NCBI GenBank assembly: GCA_031459615.1
Contig: JAVKIE010000002.1
Span: 124,001-188,000 of the forward strand
Direction: 5' to 3'
Length of the DNA: 64,000 nucleotides
Source of the DNA: Calidihabitans tengchongensis
GTDB lineage: Bacteria; Sysuimicrobiota; Sysuimicrobiia; Sysuimicrobiales; Kaftiobacteriaceae
This document shows, in pieces, positions 17,727 to 27,043 of this stretch (positions within the stretch are counted from its first letter, which is position 1; each line of letters starts with the position of its first letter). Position numbers and translations under genes: made by a program. Under the pieces are notes generated by a model that did not search any database, was not told where the DNA came from, and saw nothing but the letters and a program-made list of their open reading frames with translations.

Positions 17727-19418
17727 ATGGGCCTGCTGACCGTTCTGCGGGACGCGCTGGGTGCGGCCGCGCGGGCGGTCCGCAACGGCCTGGTGCGCCT
17801 GCTACCCGCTCCCGAGGTCGTGCTCCTCACGGTGTCGGGTTCCCTGCCCGAGCGCCGCACCCCGCCGCCCGGAGTCCTCCGCCGCTGGCTGGCCCGGGGG
17901 TGGGGGGCGGAGCCGGACGTGAGCCTGGAGGAGTGGCGGGAGAGGCTGCGGATGCTGGCCACCGATTCCCGGGTGCGCGGGGTGGTGGTGAGGATAGGGG
18001 CGGTGCGGGCGGGGCTGCCCGCCCTGCGGGTCCTGCGCGATGGCCTGCGGGACCTGGGCCAGGCCGGCGTCCGCGTGGTGGCCTTCCTGCCCGCGGCAGA
18101 CCTGGCGGGATACTACCTGGCCAGCGGGGCGCAGGAGGTGATCGTCCCCGACAGCGCCGAGCTCCTGCTGGCCGGTCTGCGGGTGGAGGCGACATTCCTG
18201 CGGGCGGCGCTGGACCGGCTGGGGATCCGCGCCCGGTACCACCACATCGCCGAATACAAGACCGCCGCCCACCGGTTCCTGTACCCGAGAATGACCGAAC
18301 CCCACCGGGAGATGCTGGAGGCGATCCTGGAGACCTGGCAGGGGGAGATCACCTCCGCCATCGCGTCTTCCCGGGGCATCGCGCCCGCCGAGGTGGCCGC
18401 CGCCATCGACCGGGGCCTGCTCACCGCCGCCGACGCGCTGAGCCTGTGCCTGGTGGACCGGGTGGCCTACGAAGACGAGCTGCCGTCGGTGCTGGGCGCC
18501 GCCGGACGCCCGGCGCGGATCGTCCCCTGGCCTCAGGCGGTCCGCCGGCTGCGCGCGCCCCGGCGGCGGTGGCGGCGCCCGGTGGTGGCGGTGGTGCAGG
18601 TCCTGGGAACCATCGTCCCCGGAGAGAGCCGGCAGTTTCCCGTTCCCCTGCCCCTGGTGGGCAGCCGGCTGGCCGGGTCCGACACCGTGGCGCGGGCGTT
18701 GCGGGCGGCGGAGCGGACGCCCGGGGTGCGGGCCGTGATCCTCCACGTGGAGTCGGGTGGCGGATCGGCCGTGGCGTCGGACCTGATCTGGCGGGAGGTG
18801 GTCCGGGTGCAGCAGCGCGTGCCGGTGGTGGCCTTCCTGGGCGCGGTGGCCGGATCGGGCGGCTACTACGTGGCGTGCGGGGCGCGGCGGATCGTGTGCA
18901 GCCCGCTGACCCTCACCGGCTCCATCGGCGTGATCGCCGGAAAGATCTCCCTGCGGGGCCTTCTGGCCCGCACCGGGGTGGAGCGGGAGATTCTGACCCG
19001 GGGGGAGTCGGCCACCCTGCCATCCCCCTTCGCTGACTACACCGACGCCCAGGACGCCGCCGTCCGCCACTGGGCCGAGGACATCTACCGGCGGTTCATC
19101 GCCCGCGTGGCCTCGGGGCGGGGCCTGCGCACCGACCAGGTGGAGGCGGTGGCGCGCGGGCGGGTGTGGACCGGACAGGACGCCGTCTCCCGCGGGCTGG
19201 TGGACGAGCTGGGCGACTTTGAGGCGGCGGTCCAGGCGGCGCGGGAACTGGCCGGCCTGCCGCGCGACGCCGACGTGGCCGTGGTCACGGTCCGCCCGCC
19301 CCGGTACGTCCCCATCCCGGACTCGGCGGCTGCCTGGGGACACGCCCTGCGGCAGGTGGCCGACCTGCTGGCCGAGCCGGCGCTGCTGGTGATGCCCGGG
19401 CCGGAGGTGGTCGCATGA
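17727..19418 (+). CDS. sppA: Signal peptide peptidase SppA, long (two-domain) form
   Basis: A 563-residue membrane-bound serine protease (family S49) that degrades cleaved signal peptides and membrane fragments. Both tandem S49-like domains are present. The general-base Lys is Lys178 in AEYKTAAHRF of the first domain and the nucleophile Ser377 in GAVAGSGGYYVACGA of the second, the layout of the 67-kDa form; GSIGVIAGKISL follows the serine as expected. The ribosome site is GAGAGGAGG before 17727. No obvious long hydrophobic anchor is seen at the N-terminus, which is less usual. It overlaps the next small gene by ATGA. Confidence 0.93.
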   Translation: MGLLTVLRDALGAAARAVRNGLVRLLPAPEVVLLTVSGSLPERRTPPPGVLRRWLARGWGAEPDVSLEEWRERLRMLATDSRVRGVVVRIGAVRAGLPALRVLRDGLRDLGQAGVRVVAFLPAADLAGYYLASGAQEVIVPDSAELLLAGLRVEATFLRAALDRLGIRARYHHIAEYKTAAHRFLYPRMTEPHREMLEAILETWQGEITSAIASSRGIAPAEVAAAIDRGLLTAADALSLCLVDRVAYEDELPSVLGAAGRPARIVPWPQAVRRLRAPRRRWRRPVVAVVQVLGTIVPGESRQFPVPLPLVGSRLAGSDTVARALRAAERTPGVRAVILHVESGGGSAVASDLIWREVVRVQQRVPVVAFLGAVAGSGGYYVACGARRIVCSPLTLTGSIGVIAGKISLRGLLARTGVEREILTRGESATLPSPFADYTDAQDAAVRHWAEDIYRRFIARVASGRGLRTDQVEAVARGRVWTGQDAVSRGLVDELGDFEAAVQAARELAGLPRDADVAVVTVRPPRYVPIPDSAAAWGHALRQVADLLAEPALLVMPGPEVVA

Positions 19419-19885
19419 CGCCGTGGGCGCGCGGGCTGATGGCCGGTGCCGTCCTGGGCCTGGCGGCGGGCGGCCTGTCGGGCTCGGCCCGGGTGGACGC
19501 CATCGTGTGGCCGGAGGCGGGCGGTCCGGTGGTGGACCTGCGGGTGGATGAGCCGTTCGTGGGGCGGCTCACCCGGCCGGCCGTGGGGACTCTGGGAGAG
19601 GTGCGCATCCGTCGCCGGTCCTGGGTGGTGGCGTCCGTGTACGACGTCTCCCTGCGCACCGCCCCGGCGGCCGCCGACGCCCTGGGCGGCGTCCGCCTGT
19701 CTGTCAGCCTGCCGGGTCGCGTCACGGCGCCGGGGGCCCGCGTGGCGGGCGGGACGGCGACGTGGGAGGGCCTGGAGGGACCCCTGCGGGCGCGGGCGCG
19801 GGCCGTCCACGGGGTGCGCCTGGCCGTCGTTGCCGCGGCGGGCGTGGCGCTGTGGGTGTGGGGCCGCCCGCCCCGGAGGAGTTAG
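19415..19885 (+). CDS. Small membrane-associated protein of unknown function, coupled to sppA
   Basis: A 156-residue protein I do not recognise. It begins with a hydrophobic, signal-like segment (residues 7-25, Ala/Gly/Leu rich), has a beta-rich middle (VVDLRVDEPFVGRLTRPA, RRRSWVVASVYDVSLRT) and ends with a second hydrophobic helix (RLAVVAAAGVALWVW) followed by a basic tail. That layout suggests an extracytoplasmic domain held by two helices. The ATG overlaps the sppA stop, so it may be made with the protease and could be a substrate, partner or regulator; that is inference. Confidence 0.65.
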   Translation: MTPWARGLMAGAVLGLAAGGLSGSARVDAIVWPEAGGPVVDLRVDEPFVGRLTRPAVGTLGEVRIRRRSWVVASVYDVSLRTAPAAADALGGVRLSVSLPGRVTAPGARVAGGTATWEGLEGPLRARARAVHGVRLAVVAAAGVALWVWGRPPRRS

Positions 19886-19936
19886 AGGACGCGGGCGGAA
19901 AGGACCCTGGGCGCAGGCCCGGGGTGCGGAGGGACG

Positions 19937-20713
19937 ATGTTGCGCGTGCGGGTGATCCGCAGCGGCAGCGGCGGCAACGCGGTCTACGTGCAGGGAGGGG
20001 CCACGCGCCTGCTCGTCGATGTGGGACTCCCGGCCGAACTGGTGGCGCAGGAACTGGTCGCCATGCCCGACGCCTGGCCGCCGGCGGCCATTCTGCTCAC
20101 CCACGAGCACGAGGACCACGCCCGGGGGGCCTGGGCGCTCGCCCGCCAGGCCGGCGTGCCGGTCCTGGCCACCGAGGGAACCCTCCGCGCGGCGGCCGAA
20201 TCTGCGCAGGGAGTGTCCGCCGAGCGCGTCGTCCCCGGCGTCCCCGTCCGGGTGGGGGAGGTGCAGGTGGAGGCGCTTGTGGTGTCCCACGACGCCGCGC
20301 AGCCGGTGGGCTACGTGATCTCCCGGGGCCCGCGCGCGGTGCTGGTGGCGACCGACCTGGGCGCGGTGGACGAGGCGCTGGTGGAACGGTCGCGGACCGT
20401 GGACGCGCTGGTGGTGGAGGCCAACTACGACCTGCGCCTGCTGGCGGTCAGCCCCTACCCGTGGTTTCTCAAGAACCGGATCCTCAGCCCCACCGGCCAC
20501 CTCAGCAACGACGCCGCCGCCGGGCTGGTGGTGGCGGCGGCGGCCGGGGGGAGGCTGCGGATGGCCTGCCTGGTGCATCTGAGCGACATCAACAACCTGA
20601 CGCCGCTGGCGAGGGACACCGCCCTGTGGGCGTTGGAGCGGGAGGGCATCACCGGCGTCCGGGTGGAGGCGGTGCGCCCCAACGGGAGCAGTTCCCTGTG
20701 GGACGTCGGCTGA
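19937..20713 (+). CDS. MBL-fold metallohydrolase, WalJ/YycJ type
   Basis: A 258-residue metallo-beta-lactamase fold hydrolase. The metal motif LLTHEHEDHARG fits HxHxDH, followed by VVSHDAAQPVGYVI, the LVATDLGAV aspartate and LVVEANYD, ending with VRPNGSS-like residues, all in the order seen in YycJ/WalJ proteins, which are nucleic-acid exonuclease-like enzymes linked to cell-wall and DNA-repair functions. ATG with GCGGAGGG upstream. It is preceded by the small membrane gene and followed by glycerate kinase in the same direction. Confidence 0.88.
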   Translation: MLRVRVIRSGSGGNAVYVQGGATRLLVDVGLPAELVAQELVAMPDAWPPAAILLTHEHEDHARGAWALARQAGVPVLATEGTLRAAAESAQGVSAERVVPGVPVRVGEVQVEALVVSHDAAQPVGYVISRGPRAVLVATDLGAVDEALVERSRTVDALVVEANYDLRLLAVSPYPWFLKNRILSPTGHLSNDAAAGLVVAAAAGGRLRMACLVHLSDINNLTPLARDTALWALEREGITGVRVEAVRPNGSSSLWDVG

Positions 20714-20770
20714 CGGCGGGACGCCGGATCTCCCCCGGACACCGGTCGGTGCCGGCGTCGGGATCTGGCG

Positions 20771-22192
20771 GTGTTTGACCCGGCCGCAGTCGCCGGGAAG
20801 CCCGCGGCCACGCTGCGGCGGGCGGCGGTGTCCATCCTGGGTGCGGCCATCCGGGCGGTCGACCCGGAGGTCGCGGTGTCCCGTACCGTGACCCGCCGCG
20901 GCCCGATTCTCCGGGTGGGCCGGCGCCGCTACGACCTGCGCCGGGTGCGGCACGTGTTCGTGGTGGGGGCGGGCAAGGCCTGCGCGCCCATGGCGGCCGC
21001 CTGCGAGCGGGTGCTGGGCGACCGGCTGACCGCCGGGCTCGTCGTGGTCAAGTACGGGTACGGGATGCCCCTGCGGCGCGTCGAGGTCATCGAGGCTGGC
21101 CACCCGCTGCCGGACCAGGCCGGCGCCCGCGGGGCCGGCCGCATCCTCGACCTGGTGTCGGGGGCGGAGGAGCCCGATCTGGTCCTGTGCCTGATCTCGG
21201 GGGGAGGCTCGGCGCTGCTGCCGGCGCCGGCGGACGGGATCACCCTGGAGGAGAAGATGGCGGTCACCGACCTGCTGCTGCGCAGCGGCGCGACCATCCG
21301 CGAGATCAACGCCGTCCGCAAGCACCTCTCCCGCATCAAGGGCGGGCGGCTGGCGCGGGCCGCCGCGCCCGCCCGGGTGGTGGGGGTGGTGCTGTCGGAC
21401 GTGCCCGGAGATCCCCTGGACGCCATCGCGTCCGGTCCCATCACCCCCGACCCCACCACCTTCCATGACGCGCTGGCAGTTCTGCAACGCTACGGTCTGC
21501 TGGACCGGGTGCCGCCATCCGTCCGGCTGCACCTGGAGCGGGGCGCCGCCGGGCAGGAGCCGGACACGCCCAAGCCGGGGGACCCGCTGTTTGCACGGGT
21601 GCAGGTCGAGGTGGTGGGCAACATCGATCGGGCGGTGGATGCCGCGGCAGCCCGGGCGGCCCGCCTGGGATTCCGGCCGCTGGTCCTCACCACGCGCCTG
21701 GAGGGCGAGGCGCGGGAGGCCGCCCGGGTGGTCTGCAGCATCGTCCGCACCGTGCGGGAGCGCTCGCGCCCGATCCGCCCCCCGGCCTGCCTGCTGGCAG
21801 GGGGGGAGACGACGGTGACGGTCCGGGGAGCGGGGCGGGGCGGCCGCTGCCAGGAGTTCGCCCTGGCGGCCGCGCTGGCCATCGAGGGGTGGGACGGCGT
21901 GGTGGTGGCGGCCTGCGGCACCGACGGCACCGACGGCCCCACCGATGCCGCCGGCGCGGTAGCCGACGGCGCGACCGCGGCCCGGGCCCGGGCGGCGGGG
22001 CGCGAGCCCGCGCGGGCGCTGGCCGACAACGATGCGTATCACGTCTTTCAGGCGCTGGGCGACCTGCTGGTCAGCGGTCCCACGCGGACCAACGTCACGG
22101 ACCTGTACGTGGCGCTCGTTAGAGGGAAGAGGGAAGAGGGAAAAGGGAACAGGGGAAACCAAAGACGGTCTACCCTTTCGCACACCGGGTAA
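20771..22192 (+). CDS. Glycerate 2-kinase (MOFRL family) with repeat-encoded C-terminal tail
   Basis: Phosphorylates D-glycerate to 2-phosphoglycerate, carrying glyoxylate-derived carbon to glycolysis; this fits the glycolate-oxidase genes 7 kb downstream. The 473-residue protein has VVGAGKACAPMA, EAGHPLPD, CLISGGGSALLPAP and the MOFRL domain with TDGTDGPTDAAGAV and SGPTRTNVTDLYVALV, the family's usual end. The last 23 residues (after VALV) come from a purine-rich GGGAAGAG repeat plus unique DNA, so the stop appears to have been displaced by the repeat. GTG start at 20771. Confidence 0.92.
   Translation: MFDPAAVAGKPAATLRRAAVSILGAAIRAVDPEVAVSRTVTRRGPILRVGRRRYDLRRVRHVFVVGAGKACAPMAAACERVLGDRLTAGLVVVKYGYGMPLRRVEVIEAGHPLPDQAGARGAGRILDLVSGAEEPDLVLCLISGGGSALLPAPADGITLEEKMAVTDLLLRSGATIREINAVRKHLSRIKGGRLARAAAPARVVGVVLSDVPGDPLDAIASGPITPDPTTFHDALAVLQRYGLLDRVPPSVRLHLERGAAGQEPDTPKPGDPLFARVQVEVVGNIDRAVDAAAARAARLGFRPLVLTTRLEGEAREAARVVCSIVRTVRERSRPIRPPACLLAGGETTVTVRGAGRGGRCQEFALAAALAIEGWDGVVVAACGTDGTDGPTDAAGAVADGATAARARAAGREPARALADNDAYHVFQALGDLLVSGPTRTNVTDLYVALVRGKREEGKGNRGNQRRSTLSHTG
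22121..22160 (+). repeat. Purine-rich GGGAAGAG-type repeat, copy 1
   Basis: About 40 bases made almost only of G and A on the plus strand, built from GGGAAGA/GGGAAAA units. It lies inside the 3' end of the glycerate kinase gene and adds a charged Arg/Lys/Glu/Gly tail. Two more copies lie at 22254 and 27656. Confidence 0.75.
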
Positions 22193-22253
22193 ATCTGCGG
22201 GTCAGTGGTCGCACCCAAGGCCGGCGTCAGGGACCTGTTAGTGCCACGGGTAA

Positions 22254-22274
22254 CAGGGAAGAGGGAAGAGAGGC
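22254..22274 (+). repeat. Purine-rich GGGAAGAG-type repeat, copy 2
   Basis: A short copy (about 21 bases) of the same GGGAAGAG unit, in the same orientation, between glycerate kinase and glycogen synthase. It lies within an open extension upstream of glgA that is probably not translated. Confidence 0.65.
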
Positions 22275-22309
22275 GGACGACGGTCCGCGCGGCGGGACGG
22301 GAGGTCGGG

Positions 22310-23761
22310 GTGAAGGTCCTGTTCTGCATCTCGGAGGCGGTGCCGCTGGCCAAGACCGGAGGGCTGGCTGACGTGGGCGGCGCGCTGCCGGCGGCCCTGC
22401 GGGCGCTGGGGTGCGAGGTGCGCGTCGTCCTGCCCCGCTACCGCGGCATCGAGGTCGCGGGGTGGTGGCGGGCTGGATCGGTGCGGGTTCCCCTGGGGGA
22501 GCGGACGGTGGAGGCGGTGATCTGGGACGGCGCCATGCCCGACACCGGCGTGCCCGTGTGGCTGGTGGACCAGCCGCAGCTCTTCGACCGCCCTGGCCTG
22601 TACGGGGACGGAGGGTCCGACTACCCCGACAACCTGGCCCGCTTCGCCTGCCTGTGCCGGGCGGCCCTGGCCTGGCTCCCCCGCCAGCAGTGGCGGCCCG
22701 ACCTGGTCCACTGCCACGACTGGCAGACCGCCCTCATCCCGCCCCTGGTGGCGAGCGGTCAGGCGCCACCGCTGCCGACCCTGCTGACCATCCACAACCT
22801 GGCCTACCAGGGGATCTTTCCGGCCGACCAGTTTCCCCTCACCGGACTACCTCCCCGGATGTTCTCGGTGCGGGGCCTGGAGTTCTGGGGGAAGGTGAAC
22901 GTGCTCAAAGGCGGGTTGATCTACGCCGACATGCTGAGCACCGTCAGCCCCACCTACGCGCGGGAGATCCAGACACCCGAGTTCGGCGCCGGCCTGGACG
23001 GCGTGCTGCGCGAGCGCGGCGCCGACCTGGTGGGCATCCTCAACGGTGTGGACTACCGCATCTGGGACCCCGCCCACGACCCCCACCTGCCGGCGCCCTA
23101 CACCCGGGAGGACCTGTCGGGCAAGCGGGTCTGCAAGGAGTACCTGCAGCGGGAGGTCGGCCTGGACGTGCGGCCCGACGCGCCGCTGGTGGGCATGGTG
23201 GGCCGGCTGGTGGAGCAGAAGGGGATCGATCTGGTGGTGGCCGCCGCCCCCGAGATTCTGGCCCGGGGCGCGCAGCTGGTCGTCCTCGGCACCGGCGAGC
23301 CCCGGTACGAGCAGATGCTGCAAGACCTCGCCCGGCGGGAGTCCGGCAGGGTGGCCGTCCGCATCGGCTTCGACGACGCCCTGGCGCACCGCATCGAGGC
23401 CGGCGCGGACCTGTTCGTCATGCCGTCCCGCTACGAGCCGTCCGGGCTGAACCAGCTGTACAGCCTCCGCTACGGGACCGTGCCCGTGGTCCGCCGCACC
23501 GGAGGGCTGGCCGACTCGATCGTGGACGCCACCCCGGACGCGCTGGAGGCCGGCACCGCCACCGGCTTTGTGTTTGATGCGTACAGTCCCGAGGCGCTGG
23601 CGACGGCGGTGGCGCGGGCCCTGGAGGTCTACCGCACGCCGGCGCTGTGGAAGAGGCTGCAGCGCGCGGGCATGTCCGCCGACTTCTCCTGGCAGGCCGC
23701 TGCCCGCCGGTACCTGGACCTGTACGAGCGGACCCTCGCCGCCGCCCGGCGGCGCCGATGA
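22310..23761 (+). CDS. glgA: Glycogen/starch synthase (GT5)
   Basis: Extends alpha-1,4-glucan from ADP-glucose; works with GlgC and the GH57 branching enzyme found at 47.7-50.6 kb. The 483-residue protein starts with the substrate loop KTGGLADVGGALP, has HCHDWQTALIPPL, LTIHNLAYQGIFP and, in the second Rossmann domain, GMVGRLVEQKGIDL and PSRYEPSGLNQLYSLRYGTVPVVRRTGGL with the catalytic EPxGLxQ pattern. The GTG at 22310 (protein start VKVLFCISEA) is chosen with GGGAGG upstream, because the 35-residue upstream extension is low-complexity and repeat-encoded. Confidence 0.94.
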   Translation: MKVLFCISEAVPLAKTGGLADVGGALPAALRALGCEVRVVLPRYRGIEVAGWWRAGSVRVPLGERTVEAVIWDGAMPDTGVPVWLVDQPQLFDRPGLYGDGGSDYPDNLARFACLCRAALAWLPRQQWRPDLVHCHDWQTALIPPLVASGQAPPLPTLLTIHNLAYQGIFPADQFPLTGLPPRMFSVRGLEFWGKVNVLKGGLIYADMLSTVSPTYAREIQTPEFGAGLDGVLRERGADLVGILNGVDYRIWDPAHDPHLPAPYTREDLSGKRVCKEYLQREVGLDVRPDAPLVGMVGRLVEQKGIDLVVAAAPEILARGAQLVVLGTGEPRYEQMLQDLARRESGRVAVRIGFDDALAHRIEAGADLFVMPSRYEPSGLNQLYSLRYGTVPVVRRTGGLADSIVDATPDALEAGTATGFVFDAYSPEALATAVARALEVYRTPALWKRLQRAGMSADFSWQAAARRYLDLYERTLAAARRRR

Positions 23762-23788
23762 CGGCCGTGGACACGCGGAGGTGACGCG

Positions 23789-24844
23789 GTGCCCGAGCTG
23801 CGCAAGGATCCCATCTCCCGGCGCTGGGTGATCATCGCCACCGAGCGCTCCGCCCGGCCCACCGACTTCCACCCCGAGCCGGTGGAGGCCGCCGACAGCG
23901 ATGCCTGTCCGTTCTGCGAGGGGCGGGAGGACCACACCCCGCCCGAGATCTACGCCGTGCGCGCCCCGGGCACCGCGCCCAACACGCCGGGGTGGACGGT
24001 GCGGGTGGTGAGCAACAAGTTCCCCGCCCTGCGCATCGAGGGGAGCACCGAGCGCACCCGGCCGGGGATCTTCACCCGGATGGACGGGGTGGGCGCCCAC
24101 GAGGTCATCATCGAGACCCCCGACCACGCCACCCACCTGGGCGCGCTGCCGGCCGGGCATGTGGCCGAGGTGATCGGGGCGTACCTGCACCGCTACCGCG
24201 ACCTGCGGGGGGACGCGCGCTTCCAGTACGCCCTGCTGTTCCGCAACCACGGCCGGACCGCGGGGGCGTCGCTGTCCCACCCCCACTCGCAGCTGATCGC
24301 CCTGCCGGTGGTGCCCAAGCGGGTGGCCGAGGAGCTGGAGGCGGCGGAGAGGTTTTTCGCCCGCCGCGGCGCGTGCATCTACTGCGCCCTGCTGGAGCAG
24401 GAACGGGCCAGCGGGGAGCGGATCATCTGGGAAAGCGACGCCTGCGTGGTCCTGGCGCCGTACGCCTCCCGCTTCCCCTTTGAGACCTGGATCCTGCCGC
24501 GGGCGCACATGGCCGACTTCGGCACCCTGACCCCCGAGCTGGTGGAGCCGGTGGCCCGGGCGCTGCGGGAGACCCTGGCCCGGCTGGCCGCCTGCCTGGC
24601 CAACCCGCCGTACAACTTCATCGTCCACACGCTGCCCTACCACAGCCCCCTGGGCCATCTGTACCACTGGCACATCGAGATCATGCCGCGGCTGACCCAG
24701 GTGGCGGGCTTTGAGTGGGGGTCGGGATTCTACATCAACCCGGTGGTCCCCGAAGACGCCGCGCGCGTCCTGCGGGAAGGGTCTGCCGTGCCGGCCGGGG
24801 CTCCGGCTTCGCCCGAGCGGATTCACGGGGAAGTGGGCAACTGA
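23789..24844 (+). CDS. galT: Galactose-1-phosphate uridylyltransferase
   Basis: A 351-residue HIT-superfamily nucleotidyl transferase. The zinc ligands CPFCEG and the catalytic HPHSQL (HPHxQ) are both visible, together with RKDPISRRWVIIATERS-like start, VSNKFPAL, GAHEVIIETPDH and YHWHIEIMPRL. In this glycogen context it may act on galactose-1-phosphate or as an ADP-/UDP-glucose phosphorylase-like enzyme; the family includes both. GTG start with GGAGG in front, 27 bp after glgA, so probably co-transcribed. Confidence 0.9.
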   Translation: MPELRKDPISRRWVIIATERSARPTDFHPEPVEAADSDACPFCEGREDHTPPEIYAVRAPGTAPNTPGWTVRVVSNKFPALRIEGSTERTRPGIFTRMDGVGAHEVIIETPDHATHLGALPAGHVAEVIGAYLHRYRDLRGDARFQYALLFRNHGRTAGASLSHPHSQLIALPVVPKRVAEELEAAERFFARRGACIYCALLEQERASGERIIWESDACVVLAPYASRFPFETWILPRAHMADFGTLTPELVEPVARALRETLARLAACLANPPYNFIVHTLPYHSPLGHLYHWHIEIMPRLTQVAGFEWGSGFYINPVVPEDAARVLREGSAVPAGAPASPERIHGEVGN

Positions 24845-24859
24845 GGGGGGTCGCGCGCG

Positions 24860-25603
24860 ATGAGGGATGCCTCCGGCCGGCCGGGGCGGGTCGCCCTGTG
24901 GGTGACGTGCCTGGTGGACCAGCTGTTCCCCCAGGTGGGCGAGGCCGCGGTGGCCGTCCTGCGCCGCGCGGGGGTGGAGGTGGACGTCCCGCTGGCCCAG
25001 ACCTGCTGCGGGCAGGTGGCCTTCAACGACGGGTTCTGGCCGGAGGCGGCGCGGCTGGCCCGCAAGTTCCTGAACGACTTCGGGGGCGCCGAGGCGGTGG
25101 TGACTCCCAGCGCCTCGTGCGCCACCATGGTGCGGGAGTTCTATCCCCTGCTGCTGCGCGACGACCCGCCGGCCGCCGTCCGGGCGCGCGATCTGGCCGC
25201 CCGGACGTACGAGCTCACCGAGTTCCTGGTGGACGTGCTGGACGCCGGGGACCTGGGGGCGCGCTTTCCCCACCGGGTCACCTGCCACGCGTCCTGCCAC
25301 AGCCTGCGGGGACTGCGCCTGCGCGACCAGCCGCTGCGCCTGCTGCGGGCGGTGCGCGGGCTGGAGCTGCGCGAGCTGCCGGGCCTGGAGGAGTGCTGCG
25401 GGTTTGGAGGGATGTTTGCGGTCACGTTCGCCGCGCTGTCGGGGTCGATGCTCCACGCCAAGATGGCCGCCGTGGAGGCCTCGGGCGCGGAGGTGGTGAC
25501 GTCCACCGACTGCAGCTGCCTGATGCACATCGCCGGCGGCCTGTCCCGCCGCGGCAGCGCCGTGCGGGCGGTCCACATCGCCGAGATCCTGGCGGCGCGC
25601 TGA
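24860..25603 (+). CDS. lutA: L-lactate oxidation iron-sulfur subunit LutA (CCG-domain protein)
   Basis: A 247-residue member of the LutA/YkgE family, part of the LutABC complex that oxidises L-lactate to pyruvate. It carries two CCG-type cysteine motifs: AQTCCGQVAFNDG with SASCATM, and SCHSLRGL with ECCGFGGMFAV and STDCSCLMHIAGG, which bind iron-sulfur clusters. Start ATG is 16 bp after galT. lutB follows after 24 bp and lutC overlaps lutB, the standard order. Confidence 0.92.
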   Translation: MRDASGRPGRVALWVTCLVDQLFPQVGEAAVAVLRRAGVEVDVPLAQTCCGQVAFNDGFWPEAARLARKFLNDFGGAEAVVTPSASCATMVREFYPLLLRDDPPAAVRARDLAARTYELTEFLVDVLDAGDLGARFPHRVTCHASCHSLRGLRLRDQPLRLLRAVRGLELRELPGLEECCGFGGMFAVTFAALSGSMLHAKMAAVEASGAEVVTSTDCSCLMHIAGGLSRRGSAVRAVHIAEILAAR

Positions 25604-25627
25604 CACCCGGATGACGGTGACCGGTCC

Positions 25628-27043
25628 ATGAGGTCTGTGCCCATCGACTTCGTGCGCGCGTCGGAGGCCGCCCTGGCCGACCCCGTCCTGCACGCGTCGG
25701 TCCGGCGGGCCATGGTGCGCTTTCGGGACCTGCAGCGGGCGGTCATCGAGGAAGTTCCGGACTGGCAGGCGCTGCGGGAGCACGCCCACCGGGTGAAGAT
25801 GCACACCCTGGCCCACCTGGACCGCTACCTGGAGCAGCTGGACGAGCGCGTCACCGCCGCCGGCGGGCGGGTGCACTGGGCCCGGGACGCCGGCGAGGCG
25901 CAGCGCATCATCGCCGACCTCGTCCGCGCCCGGGGCGGCCGCGCGGTGGTCAAGAGCAAGTCCATGACCTCCGAGGAGATCGAGCTGAACACCGCCCTGC
26001 AGGCCGCCGGCTGCCAGGTGGTGGAGACCGACCTGGGCGAGTACCTGGTGCAGCTGGCCGGAGACCGCCCGGCCCACCTGATCGCCCCGGCCATCCACCG
26101 GTCCACGGAGGAGATCGCGCGCCTGCTGGCCGACCGGCTGGGGGTCCCCGTCCACGACGACCCGGCGGAACTCACCCGCACCGTGCGCCGGGTGCTGCGG
26201 CGCACCTTCCTGTCCGCCGACGTCGGCATCACCGGGGTCAACTTCGCCGTGGCCGAGACCGGCACCCTGGTCATCGTGGAAAACGAGGGCAACGCCCGCC
26301 TGACCACCACCCTGCCGCGGATGCACATCGCCCTGATGGGCGTGGAGAAAGTCATCCCGCGGCTGGCGGACCTGGCGGTGTTCCTCACGCTGCTGCCGCG
26401 GGCCGCCACGGGGCAGAGGCTGAGCAGCTACGTGTCGTGGATCACCGGGCCCCGCCGTCCGGGGGAGGGCGACGGTCCCGAGGAGCTGCACCTGGTGATC
26501 CTGGACAACGGGCGATCGGGGATCGCCGCCGATCCGGTCATGGCCGAGGCCCTGGCCTGCATCCGGTGCGGCGCGTGCCTGGACGTCTGCCCGGTATTCG
26601 AGCGGACAGCCGGGCATGCCTACGGCTCCGTGTATTCCGGCCCCATCGGCGCCGTGATCACGCCCCTGCTCCGGGGGCTGGACGCGGCGGCACAACTGCC
26701 GTTTGCGTCGTCGCTGTGCGGGGCGTGCGGGGAGATCTGCCCGGTCCGCATCGACCTGCCGCGCCTGCTGCTGGAGCTGCGGGCGCGGGTGATGAGCCGG
26801 GGATGGTCGGGCCCGATGGAGCGGATGTTCGTCCGCGGGTGGACGGCGGTGATGGCCCGCGCGTCGCGCCTGCGGGTGGCGGGGCGGATGGCCCGATGGG
26901 CTCTGCGGGCGCTGCAGGGGCGGCGCGTTCTGCCCTACCCCCTGTCGGCGTGGGTCCGCTACCGGGACCTGCCCGCACCGCCCGCCGATGCCTTCCGGGA
27001 TCGGTGGCAGAAGATCCGTTCCTCCGGAGGGGCACAGCCGTGA
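25628..27043 (+). CDS. lutB: L-lactate oxidation iron-sulfur subunit LutB
   Basis: A 471-residue protein with an N-terminal LUD domain (AVVKSKSMTSEEIELN, GVNFAVAETGTLVIVENEGNARL) and a C-terminal part with two 4Fe-4S cysteine sets (CIRCGACLDVCPVF and CGACGEICPVRIDLP). It acts with LutA and LutC in lactate utilisation. Length and domain order match the family. The stop overlaps the GTG of lutC. Confidence 0.94.
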   Translation: MRSVPIDFVRASEAALADPVLHASVRRAMVRFRDLQRAVIEEVPDWQALREHAHRVKMHTLAHLDRYLEQLDERVTAAGGRVHWARDAGEAQRIIADLVRARGGRAVVKSKSMTSEEIELNTALQAAGCQVVETDLGEYLVQLAGDRPAHLIAPAIHRSTEEIARLLADRLGVPVHDDPAELTRTVRRVLRRTFLSADVGITGVNFAVAETGTLVIVENEGNARLTTTLPRMHIALMGVEKVIPRLADLAVFLTLLPRAATGQRLSSYVSWITGPRRPGEGDGPEELHLVILDNGRSGIAADPVMAEALACIRCGACLDVCPVFERTAGHAYGSVYSGPIGAVITPLLRGLDAAAQLPFASSLCGACGEICPVRIDLPRLLLELRARVMSRGWSGPMERMFVRGWTAVMARASRLRVAGRMARWALRALQGRRVLPYPLSAWVRYRDLPAPPADAFRDRWQKIRSSGGAQP

